Source of the DNA: Deinococcus marmoris DSM 12784
GTDB lineage: Bacteria; Deinococcota; Deinococci; Deinococcales; Deinococcaceae
Reading direction: 5' to 3'
NCBI RefSeq assembly: GCF_000701405.1
Contig: NZ_JNIV01000026.1
Location: 1-50,046, forward strand
Length of the DNA: 50,046 nucleotides
Shown here: positions 9,941 to 23,022 of the stretch, one piece after another
How positions within the stretch are numbered: position 1 is the stretch's first letter
Layout: each line of letters starts with the position of its first letter
Notes under the pieces: model-generated
The model's input: the letters and a program-made list of their open reading frames with translations, nothing else
Told to the model about the DNA's origin: nothing
Database searches by the model: none
Position numbers and translations under genes: made by a program

Positions 9941-10297
9941 TTGAGTCAGGACCGCCCGGTCATCGTCTGCCTGTGCGGCAGCGTGCGCTTCCTGAAGGAA
10001 TTTGATGCGGCCTCCCTGGCGGAAACGCTGGCGGGCCGCATGGTATTGAGCGTCGGCAGCCACCTCCGCTCCGACGCTGAGATTTTTACCGGGCTGACGG
10101 GGGAAGAGAAGCAAGCCGCGCTGGAACGGCTGGCCGAACTCCACCACCGCAAGATTGATCTGGCCGACGAGATTCTGGTCGTCAATGTGGGCGGCTACGT
10201 GGGCGAAACCACCCAGACAGAAATCGAATATGCACGCGGGCAGGGCAAAAGGATTCGCTGGCTCGAACCGCAAAAAGCAGGGCGCGGAAAGCCATAG
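9941..10297 (+). CDS. Nucleoside 2-deoxyribosyltransferase-like protein
   Basis: The 118-residue protein has the Rossmann-like small fold of the nucleoside 2-deoxyribosyltransferase superfamily. The N-terminal strand and loop read VIVCLCGSVRFLKEF, a central helix reads LHHRKIDLADEILVVNVGGYVGETT, and the end reads EIEYARGQGKRIRWLEP. The E(T)-T-x-x-E-I-x-Y-A pattern is common in bacterial and phage members annotated this way. No assay-proven specificity can be inferred. The start at TTG 9941 has no clear ribosome-binding site, but the first beta strand begins only five residues later, so a later start is unlikely. It is probably co-transcribed with the lipoprotein gene 10 nt upstream. Confidence 0.65.
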   Translation: MSQDRPVIVCLCGSVRFLKEFDAASLAETLAGRMVLSVGSHLRSDAEIFTGLTGEEKQAALERLAELHHRKIDLADEILVVNVGGYVGETTQTEIEYARGQGKRIRWLEPQKAGRGKP

Positions 10298-10308
10298 CCT
10301 CCGCGCCC
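10280..10308. terminator. Bidirectional terminator between convergent genes
   Basis: GGGCGCGGA (10280-10288) pairs with TCCGCGCCC (10300-10308). On the minus strand the stem is followed by TGCTTTTTG, so it mainly ends the sdh transcript. The stem overlaps the last codons of the plus-strand gene. Confidence 0.65.
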
Positions 10309-10324
10309 TTCCCTGAGCTTTTGC

Positions 10325-11095
<771 letters not shown>

Positions 11096-11148
11096 CGAAT
11101 TTCCTCCGGGGACCGGCTGGCCTGCTCGCCCGTCCCCACTGTGCTGGA

Positions 11149-12900
<1,752 letters not shown>

Positions 12901-12953
12901 GGTTGCTTACGTCCTTTGGCCTGCCCAGAAAAATTCGGGCGGCCTGATCGAAA

Positions 12954-13331
<378 letters not shown>

Positions 13332-13332
13332 C

Positions 13333-13689
13333 CTAGTACCCTCCCAGCAGGCGCGGCAGCAATGTCCAGGCGGCGTACAGCCCGCTGATCACGGTCACAA
13401 CCATCACGCCGTACCACATCTGGCGCTGGTAGGCCACGCCCGCCCCGGTAAAGTCCATCACGACGATGCGCAGGCCGTTGAAGGAGTGGTACACCACGGC
13501 AGCCGTGATGAAGACCAGCCCGATACGGAAAAAAGAGATGTCATAGATCTCGTGAATGGTCATATAGAACCGCTCACCGAAGATGAATGAGCCGATGCTG
13601 AAGACGTGAATCAGTAGATAAGCCAGGATCGCGATTCCCGACAGGCGGTGCAGCAAGAATGCCCATTGCCCCTCTCTTCCCTTGTACAT
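13333..13689 (-). CDS. sdhC: Succinate dehydrogenase cytochrome b556 subunit
   Basis: The 118-residue integral membrane protein has the SdhC signature: HRLSGIAILAYLLIHVFSIGS near the N-terminus, with the quinone-site Arg/Ser and the heme-ligand histidine, and YHSFNGLRIVVMDF around residues 69-82. Three transmembrane segments are visible. It is the first gene of sdhCDAB, preceded by a GGAGGAA ribosome-binding site 6-7 nt upstream of ATG 13689. The operon must start in the region 13690-13860. I could not pick a convincing promoter there. Confidence 0.92.
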   Translation of the reverse strand: MYKGREGQWAFLLHRLSGIAILAYLLIHVFSIGSFIFGERFYMTIHEIYDISFFRIGLVFITAAVVYHSFNGLRIVVMDFTGAGVAYQRQMWYGVMVVTVISGLYAAWTLLPRLLGGY

Positions 13690-13980
13690 TCGTTCCTCCC
13701 CAGGTTGCCCGTGGGCCTTTTCAACCTGAACCCACAGCCCGGACTTCTTCTCAGCCCGTAGTTTAAGGCGGACATTTTGCCGTGTGGGTAACCATCATGA
13801 CCGTTTCTATTCGGTGATTTTCAACCTCCCCAGAATAACACCCGCCCCCATGTCTGACGTCCCGGTTCGGCCCACGGCTGTCCAGCAGAGCTGTCACCCG
13901 CCGGGGAATCACCCAGCAAGCAGCAGCCCCCGCGCAGAGGCGGCCCACGGCCACGGCACACACGCGCTACTCTGGGCCGC
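13690..13980. other. Divergent intergenic region, sdhC and hypothetical gene
   Basis: About 290 nt without a gene. The plus-strand gene has a -10 box TACTCT at 13968-13973. On the minus side a TTGAAA lies near 13820-13826, but no good -10 follows at the right distance. No other structure was seen. Confidence 0.4.
13968..13973 (+). promoter_or_regulatory. -10 box of a leaderless transcript for the 13981 gene
   Basis: TACTCT ends 7 nt before ATG 13981. Confidence 0.55.
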
Positions 13981-14307
13981 ATGAGCGATGCCAATCCTTT
14001 CAAGACCCCCGAGCAGGAGGCCGAATTCACGCGCAAGCTGGTGCTGGGCCTGCTGAGTACCCTGGAAACCAAGGGCCTGCTGAGTTCGCCCGAGCTGGAT
14101 TCGATCCTGCGGGCCGCCCGGCTGGCCGCGTACCCGGTGGCCCCGGCCCACAATGCCGGTCCGGCTGGCCCCGGCACCCGCTGGGTTAAGCCCGGCGAGC
14201 CGGCCAGGGAGATGGACCGCAGCACACCCATTGGTATTCCAGATGTGCGGGCCGGTGGCAAGGACGGCAAGGAAAACCCGCTGATGATCGATATGGAACT
14301 GGACTGA
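13981..14307 (+). CDS. Small hypothetical protein
   Basis: The 108-residue soluble protein has an N-terminal helical part (KTPEQEAEFTRKLVLGLLSTLETKG, residues 7-31) followed by a proline/glycine-rich, probably disordered part and an acidic C-terminus. It has no signal peptide and no recognisable family. The coding assignment rests on high-GC codon use, a -10 box 7 nt before the ATG, and a stem-loop about 20 nt after the stop. I do not know its function. Confidence 0.65.
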   Translation: MSDANPFKTPEQEAEFTRKLVLGLLSTLETKGLLSSPELDSILRAARLAAYPVAPAHNAGPAGPGTRWVKPGEPAREMDRSTPIGIPDVRAGGKDGKENPLMIDMELD

Positions 14308-14327
14308 CGCTGAATAGAAACTGACAA

Positions 14328-14358
14328 GGGGCCACCGCGATCAATCTTGCGTGGCCCC
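14328..14358. terminator. Stem-loop between convergent genes
   Basis: GGGGCCAC at 14328-14335 pairs with GTGGCCCC at 14351-14358, extended by three further pairs around a one-base bulge. It lies between a plus-strand and a minus-strand gene and could stop transcription from both sides; T-runs are weak. Confidence 0.5.
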
Positions 14359-14414
14359 ATAAATTTGACGAAGATTGAATTGAGTGGAAAGACGGAGGTT
14401 GAGGTTGGTGGGAA

Positions 14415-17180
14415 TCAGCGCAAAGTGGTCAGAAAACTAATATCCACGCCTTCACCGGGACTGAAATCGGAGGTCAACGCGGCTATTCCGCCGCCAGCGA
14501 GTGTCACGGCCCGGTTGGTATTGCCCAGTGGAATGTTAGTGAACCTGTTGCCATCCAGATCAAGCCGTCCAATGCCGTTGCTGTAAAAACTCCACAGGAG
14601 CGTTAGACTTTTTCGGTCAAAGCCGATCAGGGTGCCTGGATTTGTATCGTTGAAGATGGTGACTGTGCCGTTGGCATTCAGCCGTTGCAGAGGCCCATTC
14701 TCAGTGAAATACACGGTTCCGCTGTCATCCAGTGCCACGCTGCTGAGAACATTGTTCAGGTTGAGCCTGGTCACTTCACCTGTCACCGCATTGATCTTGA
14801 GTGCGCCAGCGGAATATTGAGGACGGTACAGCATCCACCGCCCACTGTTGCTGCGGAAGAACTGTCCGCCAGAGCCATACGCCTGAACTGCGTCCACACT
14901 TTCGAGAGCGCCCGTGGCCGGTGTCCAGCGGGCCAGCCGAAACTGGTAGCCGCTTCCAGCATAGGTACTCTGGATGAACACGACCCGGCCCAGATGATCC
15001 ACCGCCCCAGAAGCCACGCCGTCCGGTGCAACCGCAGTCGGAACAGCACCCTGATCGGTCACCACCCACGTCATGCCTGAGCCCAGCGCAAGAACCGGCC
15101 CGTCTGGCAAGCTGAGAAGTTGGTAAACAGGGCCTGTCACCGCAATAGCGGCGGTATCTTTGCCACCCACGACATGCCTGAGCGTCGTCGTAAAGCCGCC
15201 AACGTCATATTTATCGCGGGCCACCCAGATTCCCGCGTCGCCCGACGCCAGGCCCGCCTGACTGATATACCCGAGCGCCACACGGCTTGGGCGAACGGTC
15301 AGACGCACGGGTGGACCGTCACCGTCTGGCCGGGCACTGTCCGGTGAAGTCACCTGTACGCTGCTGGTCCCCAGATCAGCGTCTGTGGCAACGACGAGCG
15401 GTATCTTCAATGTGGTTGACTCCATCGGCCTGACCTGAACGGAAACCGGTGCCGCTGTCACGCCTTCAGGCAAACCAGTCAGCTTCAGAGTCGTCGCGCC
15501 CTGAAACCCGAACGCGCTGCTGACCAGGACTTCAATAGCGCCAGTTCCCCCCTGATAAACCGCAACTTCGTTATAGGCATTGACGATAGACACCGCAACG
15601 GACGGTTTGGGGACTTCCAGGTTCAGGCTGGCACTGGCAATGCGCCCCTCACCCCGCGCCGTGATGGTGACCGGGGTCACCCCCGGCTTGAGCGAGGCAT
15701 CACTGGTCAGGGTCAGGCTGGCGGTGGCGGGCCTGTCGCTGGTGACACTGACGGTCTTGGACGTCGCTTTTACGCCAACTGGCAAATTCTCGGCAGTGAC
15801 CGTTACCGCGCCGCCAAATCCCATCACGCTGGTCAGAACGAAGGGAATTTCCACGGTGCTGCTGCGGCCCAGCGTCAGGGGAGAAGTGTAGACGTAGAGG
15901 TCGATGCCAGGGCGGCGAACCGTGATCCTGCCGTCACCGCCCCCCAGCGATTGAGCGCCAGCGTCCTTGACCAGCACCCTGAAAGCCTGATCGGTCAAAT
16001 TCTCTGTGCCGGTATAGCTGAATTTCAATCTGGTTGTCAGTTTCTGCGGCTGTATCGCTAACCCTGCCAGACGGGCGGGCGGTGCATTCAGGGCCTGAGC
16101 CGCAATTCTGGGCAGAGGAGTGAGCGTGACCGTGGAGGGTTCGACGCTCAGGCCCGCAAGATTCGTGGACAGGTTGACTGTGCCGGAATAGTTGCCCACT
16201 TGGATCAGATCGGCGTCCACCGTGATGGATTGATCGCTGTTGAAATTGAGTGTAGCGGGCTGGAGATATACCGAGACTTTTGGCGACGCAGGGATGAAAG
16301 TCAATTCTGCGCGGTTGCCTGCCGCCGCGTTCCGAATGGTGATGGCCTTGTCTTCTACAGAGCGGACCAGGGTGTTCCAGCCCTTGACGACCTTCAGATC
16401 GTTTTTCTCAGTAAATACAGTGCCGCTGGCAGTTGTCAGGACACACTCGCCCTTGAATGTAAATGGCCGATCTGAATACAGACGGTAGATCAAGGCGTTG
16501 GGCAGCGTCGTGTCCGGGCCTGCCACCACCTTTTCCACCACCGTCCCAATCAGGTCACCCTGAGGGCTGTAGGCGTTCAGGCTCAGGCTGTCCAACACGC
16601 GGGCGCTGGGATCGCTGTTGTCTCCGCTGCATCCTTTGACGTAGAAGTTGTCGGCCAGATCAGGGCCGCTGGGCGTCAGTCGGGACAGATCAAGGGTCAG
16701 AAGCGTGTTTGTGACGGCGGCTTCGCCAAAGAGGGGATTTTGTGGATTGGAGCCGATCAGAAAGGCGCTGCCTATCTGAAGATCGGTCCCCACGATCTTG
16801 CCCGAGATCAGCGTGTTGCTGACTGCCGTTCCAGCCGCACCGGACGACCTGTATTCCACCGTCACGCTCTTATTGCTGTCCAGCGTCACGTTCTGAACTT
16901 GTGACGTGGCGTAACCACCAACCGCGCCACCCTGAACACTCAACAAGCTCCCGGCGGCCAGATCGCCGAAGGTCTTGCTCCCCGTTAGAGGGCCGTCAAA
17001 AAGGGTGGCCTTGCTGGTGGTGTTGGTCACCTTGACCGGGGCGTTGGGCACGCCCGTGACATTCACGGTAAGTGCGAACCTGGAAGAGGGCGCGGGAGTG
17101 GAATCTCCACCACCTCCGCCACAGGAGGCGAGAAGGGCTGTCAGACCGAGAAAAGCCGGGGGAAGTAGATGTCTCTTCAT
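14415..17180 (-). CDS. Large predicted lipoprotein with repeated Ig-like strands and a C-terminal beta-propeller-like region
   Basis: This 921-residue protein begins with a signal peptide and lipobox LLASC (Cys20), followed by a GGGGG spacer, as in many Deinococcus surface lipoproteins. Residues about 33-110 form a small carboxypeptidase-regulatory-like domain. Residues about 300-620 contain at least three Ig-like units that share the pattern V-x-x-x-x-x-FGFxGAxTxxxxGLPxGVxA (visible around MGFGGAVTVTAENLPVGVKA and FGFQGATTLKLTGLPEGVTA). Residues about 640-921 contain short repeated strands that end in GRVVF, GTVYFTENG and similar, as in a seven-bladed propeller. Base composition is less GC-rich than in neighbouring genes, which fits fast-evolving surface proteins or transfer. 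Function is unknown. Confidence 0.8.
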   Translation of the reverse strand: MKRHLLPPAFLGLTALLASCGGGGGDSTPAPSSRFALTVNVTGVPNAPVKVTNTTSKATLFDGPLTGSKTFGDLAAGSLLSVQGGAVGGYATSQVQNVTLDSNKSVTVEYRSSGAAGTAVSNTLISGKIVGTDLQIGSAFLIGSNPQNPLFGEAAVTNTLLTLDLSRLTPSGPDLADNFYVKGCSGDNSDPSARVLDSLSLNAYSPQGDLIGTVVEKVVAGPDTTLPNALIYRLYSDRPFTFKGECVLTTASGTVFTEKNDLKVVKGWNTLVRSVEDKAITIRNAAAGNRAELTFIPASPKVSVYLQPATLNFNSDQSITVDADLIQVGNYSGTVNLSTNLAGLSVEPSTVTLTPLPRIAAQALNAPPARLAGLAIQPQKLTTRLKFSYTGTENLTDQAFRVLVKDAGAQSLGGGDGRITVRRPGIDLYVYTSPLTLGRSSTVEIPFVLTSVMGFGGAVTVTAENLPVGVKATSKTVSVTSDRPATASLTLTSDASLKPGVTPVTITARGEGRIASASLNLEVPKPSVAVSIVNAYNEVAVYQGGTGAIEVLVSSAFGFQGATTLKLTGLPEGVTAAPVSVQVRPMESTTLKIPLVVATDADLGTSSVQVTSPDSARPDGDGPPVRLTVRPSRVALGYISQAGLASGDAGIWVARDKYDVGGFTTTLRHVVGGKDTAAIAVTGPVYQLLSLPDGPVLALGSGMTWVVTDQGAVPTAVAPDGVASGAVDHLGRVVFIQSTYAGSGYQFRLARWTPATGALESVDAVQAYGSGGQFFRSNSGRWMLYRPQYSAGALKINAVTGEVTRLNLNNVLSSVALDDSGTVYFTENGPLQRLNANGTVTIFNDTNPGTLIGFDRKSLTLLWSFYSNGIGRLDLDGNRFTNIPLGNTNRAVTLAGGGIAALTSDFSPGEGVDISFLTTLR

Positions 17181-17336
17181 AAATCTTCAGAATTTTAATA
17201 TTCCATCTGCCCGCTGAGATGTGGAATTTTGCCCTCTCTGTGGGTCACCCCACCGTTCATTAAGATTGAAGTACGGAAAATTCAGTAGATTCCGCGCCAC
17301 CGACAGGCCAGCACCCCTGCACTATTCTCAGCTCTA

Positions 17337-18002
17337 ATGTCCCCGCCGCCCCCACTCCAGATCATCCAGACGCCCGACGGCTCGCGCACGGCCCACAACC
17401 TGCGCTTTGGCGAGACATACGGTTCCAGGCACGGCGCACACACCCAGGCGCGGCATGTCTTCGTGGAGGGCACGCGCACTGACGCGCATCCGGCCCCACG
17501 GGTGCTGGAAATCGGTTTTGGTCTGGGCGTCAATTTCCGGGCCACGCTGGCAGACGCGGCGGCGCGCGGCGTGGGGCTGGACTACGTGGCCTACGAATTT
17601 GACCCGGCCCCCGCCGAACTGCTGCGCGCAGTTTCGGAGAACGAGGTGGGCGCAGAGCATCCGGCCTGGCAACAGGTCCTGCAATGCTGGCCGCACGTCC
17701 CGTTCGAGATCGAAGCCGAAAACGTGCGCCTGACCGTTCATTTTGCAGATGTCCTCAGTGTCGATCTGCCGCAGGACTGGGCCACTGCACTGTATCTGGA
17801 CGGCTTCTCGCCCACGCGCAACCCGGAGGTCTGGACGCCGGACTTCATCTCGCGGCTGGCGGCAACCCTCGCGCCGGGCGGCGTGCTGGCCACCTACAGC
17901 GCCGCCGGGCATGTGCGCCGCGCCCTGGCCGCAGCGGGGCTGAACGTGGAACGCAGACCCGGAGCGCCGGGCAAACGGGAATGCCTGCGGGCCGTGCGGT
18001 GA
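17337..18002 (+). CDS. mnmD: tRNA U34 5-(aminomethyl)-2-thiouridine methyltransferase (MnmD, stand-alone MnmC N-domain)
   Basis: The 221-residue SAM-dependent methyltransferase matches the MnmC N-terminal half, which completes mnm5s2U at the wobble position of tRNAs. The SAM motif I is [16 protein letters not shown] around residue 58. The acidic motif reads VAYEFDP, and the family block [20 protein letters not shown] with [13 protein letters not shown] follows. The FSPxxNPExW pattern is diagnostic. In Enterobacteria this is fused to the FAD domain; here it is a separate gene whose stop overlaps the GTG start of the FAD half by 3 nt. A TATTCT box lies 8 nt before ATG 17337. Confidence 0.9.
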   Translation: MSPPPPLQIIQTPDGSRTAHNLRFGETYGSRHGAHTQARHVFVEGTRTDAHPAPRVLEIGFGLGVNFRATLADAAARGVGLDYVAYEFDPAPAELLRAVSENEVGAEHPAWQQVLQCWPHVPFEIEAENVRLTVHFADVLSVDLPQDWATALYLDGFSPTRNPEVWTPDFISRLAATLAPGGVLATYSAAGHVRRALAAAGLNVERRPGAPGKRECLRAVR

Positions 18003-18973
18003 CCCGGACTCTGGTGATCGGCGGCGGCATCGCTGGAGCGTCTGTTGCCTATTTCCTCTCCAGACTGGGCGCACAGGTCACAGTCATCGATGCGGGACTC
18101 CACGCGGCCAGTTCGGTGCCGTCTGCCCTGATCAACCCGGTGCGCGGCCAGTCGGGCGGCGTGGACGCGCGGGCGCTGGAGGGAATGCGGCTGACCTGGG
18201 AACTACTCCGCGAGTTGGAGGCGGCAGGTTTTGGCGTCCCGCACGGTCAAACGGGGATGCTGCGCCCTGTCCCCGACGATAAAGCCCGCGCCCGCTTCGA
18301 GCGCAACCTCCCGCCCAAATTGCTGCACCGCTGGCTGAGCCGGGACGCTCTGCCCGTGCCGCTGCCTCCCGCCTGGGCACACGCCCTGTGGCTGCCGGAA
18401 GGCGGCTGGGTGGACGGCGCGGCCTTCACGCGGGCCTTGCTGGAGGCTTCAGGCGCAGCCGTAATCCGGGGGCAGGTGCCAAGCTGGACGGCCCATTCGG
18501 CCACGTTGCGGGGGGGGGACGGCCCCACTCTCGCCAGCTTTCACGCCGTCATTCACTGCGGCGGCTCCATCGGCTCCGGCTGGGCGGGCGAGAACCGAAC
18601 ACAGCGCATGGGCACATTGCTCACGCTGGACCGGGCGGCGGCAGACGTGCCCCTGAGTTTCGGCGCGTATCTGGCTCCGTCCGCGCAGGGCGGTGTGCTG
18701 GGCGCGACCTACGAAACCCCGGCGCAGGGATGGCGGGCACCGGCGTTGCCGCTGGCCTCGCTGGGCTGGCTGCTGGGCAAGGGTGAGGCGCTGGCAGACC
18801 TGAGCGGCGTGAGCGTGACCGGGCGCTGGACCGGTTCTCGCCTCTCCGGGCTGAAGACTGGGCGGGGTGAGGACGGCGTGTGGCACCTGTCGGGCCTGAG
18901 CAGCAAAGGCTTTTTGCTGGGGCCGCTGCTGGCGCGCGAGCTGGCAGCGCAGGTTGTGCAAGCCGGCAGATAG
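17999..18973 (+). CDS. mnmC: FAD-dependent cmnm5U34 oxidase, stand-alone MnmC C-domain
   Basis: The 324-residue product has the dinucleotide-binding loop [21 protein letters not shown] at its N-terminus and is a D-amino-acid-oxidase-like flavoprotein. By analogy to MnmC it removes the carboxymethyl group of cmnm5(s2)U34 in tRNA so that MnmD can methylate the product. GTG 17999 is chosen because it overlaps the mnmD stop (GTGA) and starts right before the FAD loop; a longer frame to 17684 lies inside mnmD. Residues near 170 are encoded by a run of nine G (18510-18518), a slippage-prone tract within the gene. The C-terminus reads [18 protein letters not shown], the usual FAD-binding end. Confidence 0.85.
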   Translation: MTRTLVIGGGIAGASVAYFLSRLGAQVTVIDAGLHAASSVPSALINPVRGQSGGVDARALEGMRLTWELLRELEAAGFGVPHGQTGMLRPVPDDKARARFERNLPPKLLHRWLSRDALPVPLPPAWAHALWLPEGGWVDGAAFTRALLEASGAAVIRGQVPSWTAHSATLRGGDGPTLASFHAVIHCGGSIGSGWAGENRTQRMGTLLTLDRAAADVPLSFGAYLAPSAQGGVLGATYETPAQGWRAPALPLASLGWLLGKGEALADLSGVSVTGRWTGSRLSGLKTGRGEDGVWHLSGLSSKGFLLGPLLARELAAQVVQAGR

Positions 18974-19046
18974 GGTGTCAAAGGAAGATTCCCGCGCTTT
19001 GCCGTCACACGCCCGGTAACGCACTTCACAAAGGACGGCTCTGAAC

Positions 19047-19052
19047 TAGACT
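19047..19052 (+). promoter_or_regulatory. -10 box of a leaderless homoisocitrate dehydrogenase transcript
   Basis: TAGACT ends 7 nt before ATG 19060; TTCACA lies 16 nt further upstream as a possible -35. Confidence 0.6.
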
Positions 19053-19059
19053 GTCTGTT

Positions 19060-20058
19060 ATGGCGAAATACCGCATCTGTTCTATCGAGGGCGACGGCAT
19101 CGGGCACGAAGTCATCCCCGCCACCCGCCGTCTGCTGGACGCCGCCGGCTTCAGCGCCGAGTACGTGGACGCCGAGGCCGGGTACGAGTACTACCTGGAC
19201 CACGGCACCAGCGTTCCGCAGGCCACCTACGACGCGGTGGAAAACACCGACGCCACACTGTTCGGCGCGGCCACCAGCCCCACCGGGGAAAAACCCCCTG
19301 GCTTTTCCGGCGCGATCCGGCATCTGCGCCAGAAGTACGGGTTGTACGCCAATGTGCGCCCCACCAAGACCCGCCCGGTTCCCGGCGCGTACGAGAACGT
19401 CGATCTGGTGATCGTGCGCGAGAACACCCAGGGCCTGTACGTGGAGCAGGAACGGCGTTACGGCGACGTGGCGATTGCCGACACGGTGATTACGGGCGAG
19501 GCCAGCCTGCGGATCGGCAAATACGCCGCCGAACTGGCCATGAAACGGGGCAAGAGATTGACCGTGGTGCATAAGGCCAACGTGCTGCCCGTGACGCAGG
19601 GCCTGTTCCTGAACACCATTCTGGACCACACCAGAAGCGTCGAGGGCCTGAACACCAGCACCATGATCGTGGACAACGCCGCCATGCAACTGGTCCGCAA
19701 CCCGCGCCAGTTTGACGTGATGGTCATGACCAACATGTTCGGCGACATCCTCAGCGATCTTGCCGCCGGGCTGGTGGGCGGACTGGGCATCGCCGCTAGC
19801 GGCAACGTGGGCGACAAGTTCGGCATCTTCGAGTCGGTCCACGGCAGTGCCCCGGATATTGCCGGGCAGGGCGTCAGCAACCCCACCGCCACCATGCTGG
19901 CCGCCGTGCTGATGCTGGACGAGTTGGGCGATCACGAGACGGCCAGGCGCATCGACAACGCCGTGAACAAGGTGCTGACCGAAGGTCCGCGCACCCGCGA
20001 TCTGGGCGGCACGGCAGGCACGAAAGAGTTTACAGACGCGGTGATTGCGGCCCTGTAA
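19060..20058 (+). CDS. hicd: Homoisocitrate dehydrogenase
   Basis: The 332-residue enzyme belongs to the isocitrate/isopropylmalate dehydrogenase family. It closely resembles Thermus homoisocitrate dehydrogenase, which makes 2-oxoadipate in the alpha-aminoadipate lysine pathway. Shared blocks are [16 protein letters not shown] at the N-terminus, the substrate-specificity loop [17 protein letters not shown] with GAIRHLRQK, the NAD-contact [17 protein letters not shown], the catalytic HKANVLP, and [16 protein letters not shown] at the nucleotide end. The REN-T and VEQERR sequence separates it from LeuB. D. radiodurans has a homologous gene. It stands alone after mnmC with its own -10 box. Confidence 0.87.
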   Translation: MAKYRICSIEGDGIGHEVIPATRRLLDAAGFSAEYVDAEAGYEYYLDHGTSVPQATYDAVENTDATLFGAATSPTGEKPPGFSGAIRHLRQKYGLYANVRPTKTRPVPGAYENVDLVIVRENTQGLYVEQERRYGDVAIADTVITGEASLRIGKYAAELAMKRGKRLTVVHKANVLPVTQGLFLNTILDHTRSVEGLNTSTMIVDNAAMQLVRNPRQFDVMVMTNMFGDILSDLAAGLVGGLGIAASGNVGDKFGIFESVHGSAPDIAGQGVSNPTATMLAAVLMLDELGDHETARRIDNAVNKVLTEGPRTRDLGGTAGTKEFTDAVIAAL

Positions 20059-20542
20059 ACCGTTCAGTGACCTTTTGAAGTAATGGGGCGGGTGGGTGCA
20101 TCTGGAACGCACCCTGAACCTGCCAGAGCCATCGTCGCCACGAATACACGAATAGAGGTGGGGCGCGGTGCCTGAAACTCGGAGCGTGGCGTCACATTGA
20201 GGCCCATCAGCCCCGCGCAGCAATCCGGCCTTCTGGCGAAAGGTGCGTGGCGGGCGCGGCGTTGTCGCCGTGCAGAGTTGTCGGGACACTGTCAGTCACG
20301 ACGTCACAACCTACCCAGGCCACCTCAAGTTCGAGAAGTTGCGCCCGCTGGATGTCACGCAGATGCTGGTCAGGACGCGTGGCATTCACGCTGCGGACAT
20401 ATATCCGTTTTTACGACGACCAGCGAAAGGAAGCAGTCTTTGGTCTGAACGATCTTTTTCCGCAGGCTGCGGGCGTTGCCAACTGAAGCTCGTCTATCCC
20501 GTGGTGACAACCTGGCTCTCCTGAACATTCTAGACGAGAGAG
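20059..20542. other. Gene-poor stretch with a possible decayed integrase fragment
   Basis: About 480 nt with no confident gene. In one plus frame (about 20300-20400) the translation contains HLKFEKLRPLDVTQML, which resembles the N-terminal SAM-like domain of phage-type tyrosine recombinases, where a GH(L)xLxKLRPLDVQxM pattern is common. The frame then loses similarity, and an adjacent frame continues plausibly, so this may be a broken remnant. The neighbouring tRNA-Thr would be a natural integration site. The evidence is thin. Confidence 0.3.
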
Positions 20543-20576
20543 CAAAAAAGAAAGCCCCGCGCCAGGCGGGGGTTTT
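20543..20576 (-). terminator. Terminator of tRNA-Thr
   Basis: CCCCGC and GCGGGG form a stem around CTGGC, followed on the minus strand by CTTTCTTTTTT. The opposite strand also ends in T-rich sequence, so it may act both ways. Confidence 0.75.
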
Positions 20577-20579
20577 TCT

Positions 20580-20654
<75 letters not shown>

Positions 20655-20680
20655 CTGCTTTTCTTGCACAAGGCTCAGGG

Positions 20681-20709
20681 AGTATAGGCACGCCGCCCTG
20701 GAGTGTCAA
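20681..20709 (-). promoter_or_regulatory. Promoter of tRNA-Thr
   Basis: TTGACA (20709-20704), a 17-nt spacer and TATACT (20686-20681) on the minus strand: a near-consensus promoter 27 nt before the tRNA. Confidence 0.88.
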
Positions 20710-20744
20710 GGCAGATGCGCTTCCCGGAGCAACCGCATCCCGCC

Positions 20745-20750
20745 TATGCT
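20745..20750 (+). promoter_or_regulatory. -10 box of a leaderless bshB1 transcript
   Basis: TATGCT ends 7 nt before ATG 20758. It overlaps the other in-frame ATG (20746), which argues that 20758 is the true start. Confidence 0.6.
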
Positions 20751-20757
20751 GTCCAAC

Positions 20758-21489
20758 ATGAACCAGCCGCCGCCCCATCCCTTCCAGACGGTTCACGGCA
20801 TGCCCCAGCCGCTGGACTGGCTGTGCCTGGCCCCCCACCCCGACGACGCCGAGATCGGCGCGGGCGGCACGCTGATCCGGCTGGCGCAGGCTGGGCGCGC
20901 GGTGGGCATTCTGGAACTCTCGCGCGGGGAACGGGGCACGCAGGGCACGCCGGAAGTGCGGGTGGCCGAGTGCGCGCGGGCCGCCGCCATCATGGGTCTG
21001 CACTGGCGCGGCAATCTGGGCCTGAACGACGGCGAATTGACCGACAACCACAGCGCCGCGCACGCCCTGGCCGCCGCCCTGCGCGCCGTGCGCCCGCGCG
21101 TGCTGCTGGTGCCCCACCACAAGGACCGGCACCCGGACCACTTCGGCACCTACCATCTGGCGCGGCGGGCCGTGCATCTGGCGCAGCTCCGCAAGGCCGA
21201 TCTGGACGGCGAGCCGTGGCGCATTGCCAGAACGCTGCTGTACCAGGGCAACGCGGACATTCAACCCGGTCTGCTGATCGACGTGGGCGGCGTGCAACAG
21301 GAGTGGGAAGCCGCCGTCCGCGCCCACGACAGCCAGTTTTCGGGGGCAGCCATTTCTGAGACGGTCACGCCCGAGATCATCGACCGCCGCCGCGCACGCC
21401 AGAGCTACTGGGGCACGCTGGCGCGCGTGCGCTACGCCGAAGCCTTCGAGGCCGAGGACCCGCTGCTGCTGGACCCGTTGGCGTTATAG
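20758..21489 (+). CDS. bshB1: Bacillithiol biosynthesis deacetylase BshB1
   Basis: The 243-residue zinc hydrolase deacetylates GlcNAc-malate to GlcN-malate in the synthesis of bacillithiol, the low-molecular-weight thiol of Firmicutes and Deinococcus. The LmbE/PIG-L motif is present as LAPHPDDAEIGAGG (His27, Asp29, Asp30), with the third metal ligand in HHKDRHPDHFGTYHL. The block SRGERGTQGTPEVRVAE is typical of BshB1. I chose ATG 20758 over 20746 because a TATGCT box overlapping the first ATG lies 7 nt upstream. No other bsh gene is in the window, which is usual for scattered bsh loci. Confidence 0.9.
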   Translation: MNQPPPHPFQTVHGMPQPLDWLCLAPHPDDAEIGAGGTLIRLAQAGRAVGILELSRGERGTQGTPEVRVAECARAAAIMGLHWRGNLGLNDGELTDNHSAAHALAAALRAVRPRVLLVPHHKDRHPDHFGTYHLARRAVHLAQLRKADLDGEPWRIARTLLYQGNADIQPGLLIDVGGVQQEWEAAVRAHDSQFSGAAISETVTPEIIDRRRARQSYWGTLARVRYAEAFEAEDPLLLDPLAL

Positions 21490-21506
21490 GGGTGGCTGAG
21501 GGCGGA

Positions 21507-22919
<1,413 letters not shown>

Positions 22920-22926
22920 GGGCGTC

Positions 22927-22932
22927 AGTATG
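22927..22932 (-). promoter_or_regulatory. -10 box of a leaderless lysC transcript
   Basis: CATACT on the minus strand ends 7 nt before ATG 22919. Confidence 0.45.
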
Positions 22933-23022
22933 GGGCGAGGCAGACAGGTAAAGGAAAGGAAGTCTGGGCAGCCAACGAAAAGGGAACGCGGACCACTCCC
23001 ACGCTCCCCGCCAGATTCGGCT

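Noticed and set aside
22920..23022. Riboswitch upstream of lysC
   Set aside because: The start codon follows a -10 box by 7 nt, leaving no leader for a lysine riboswitch.
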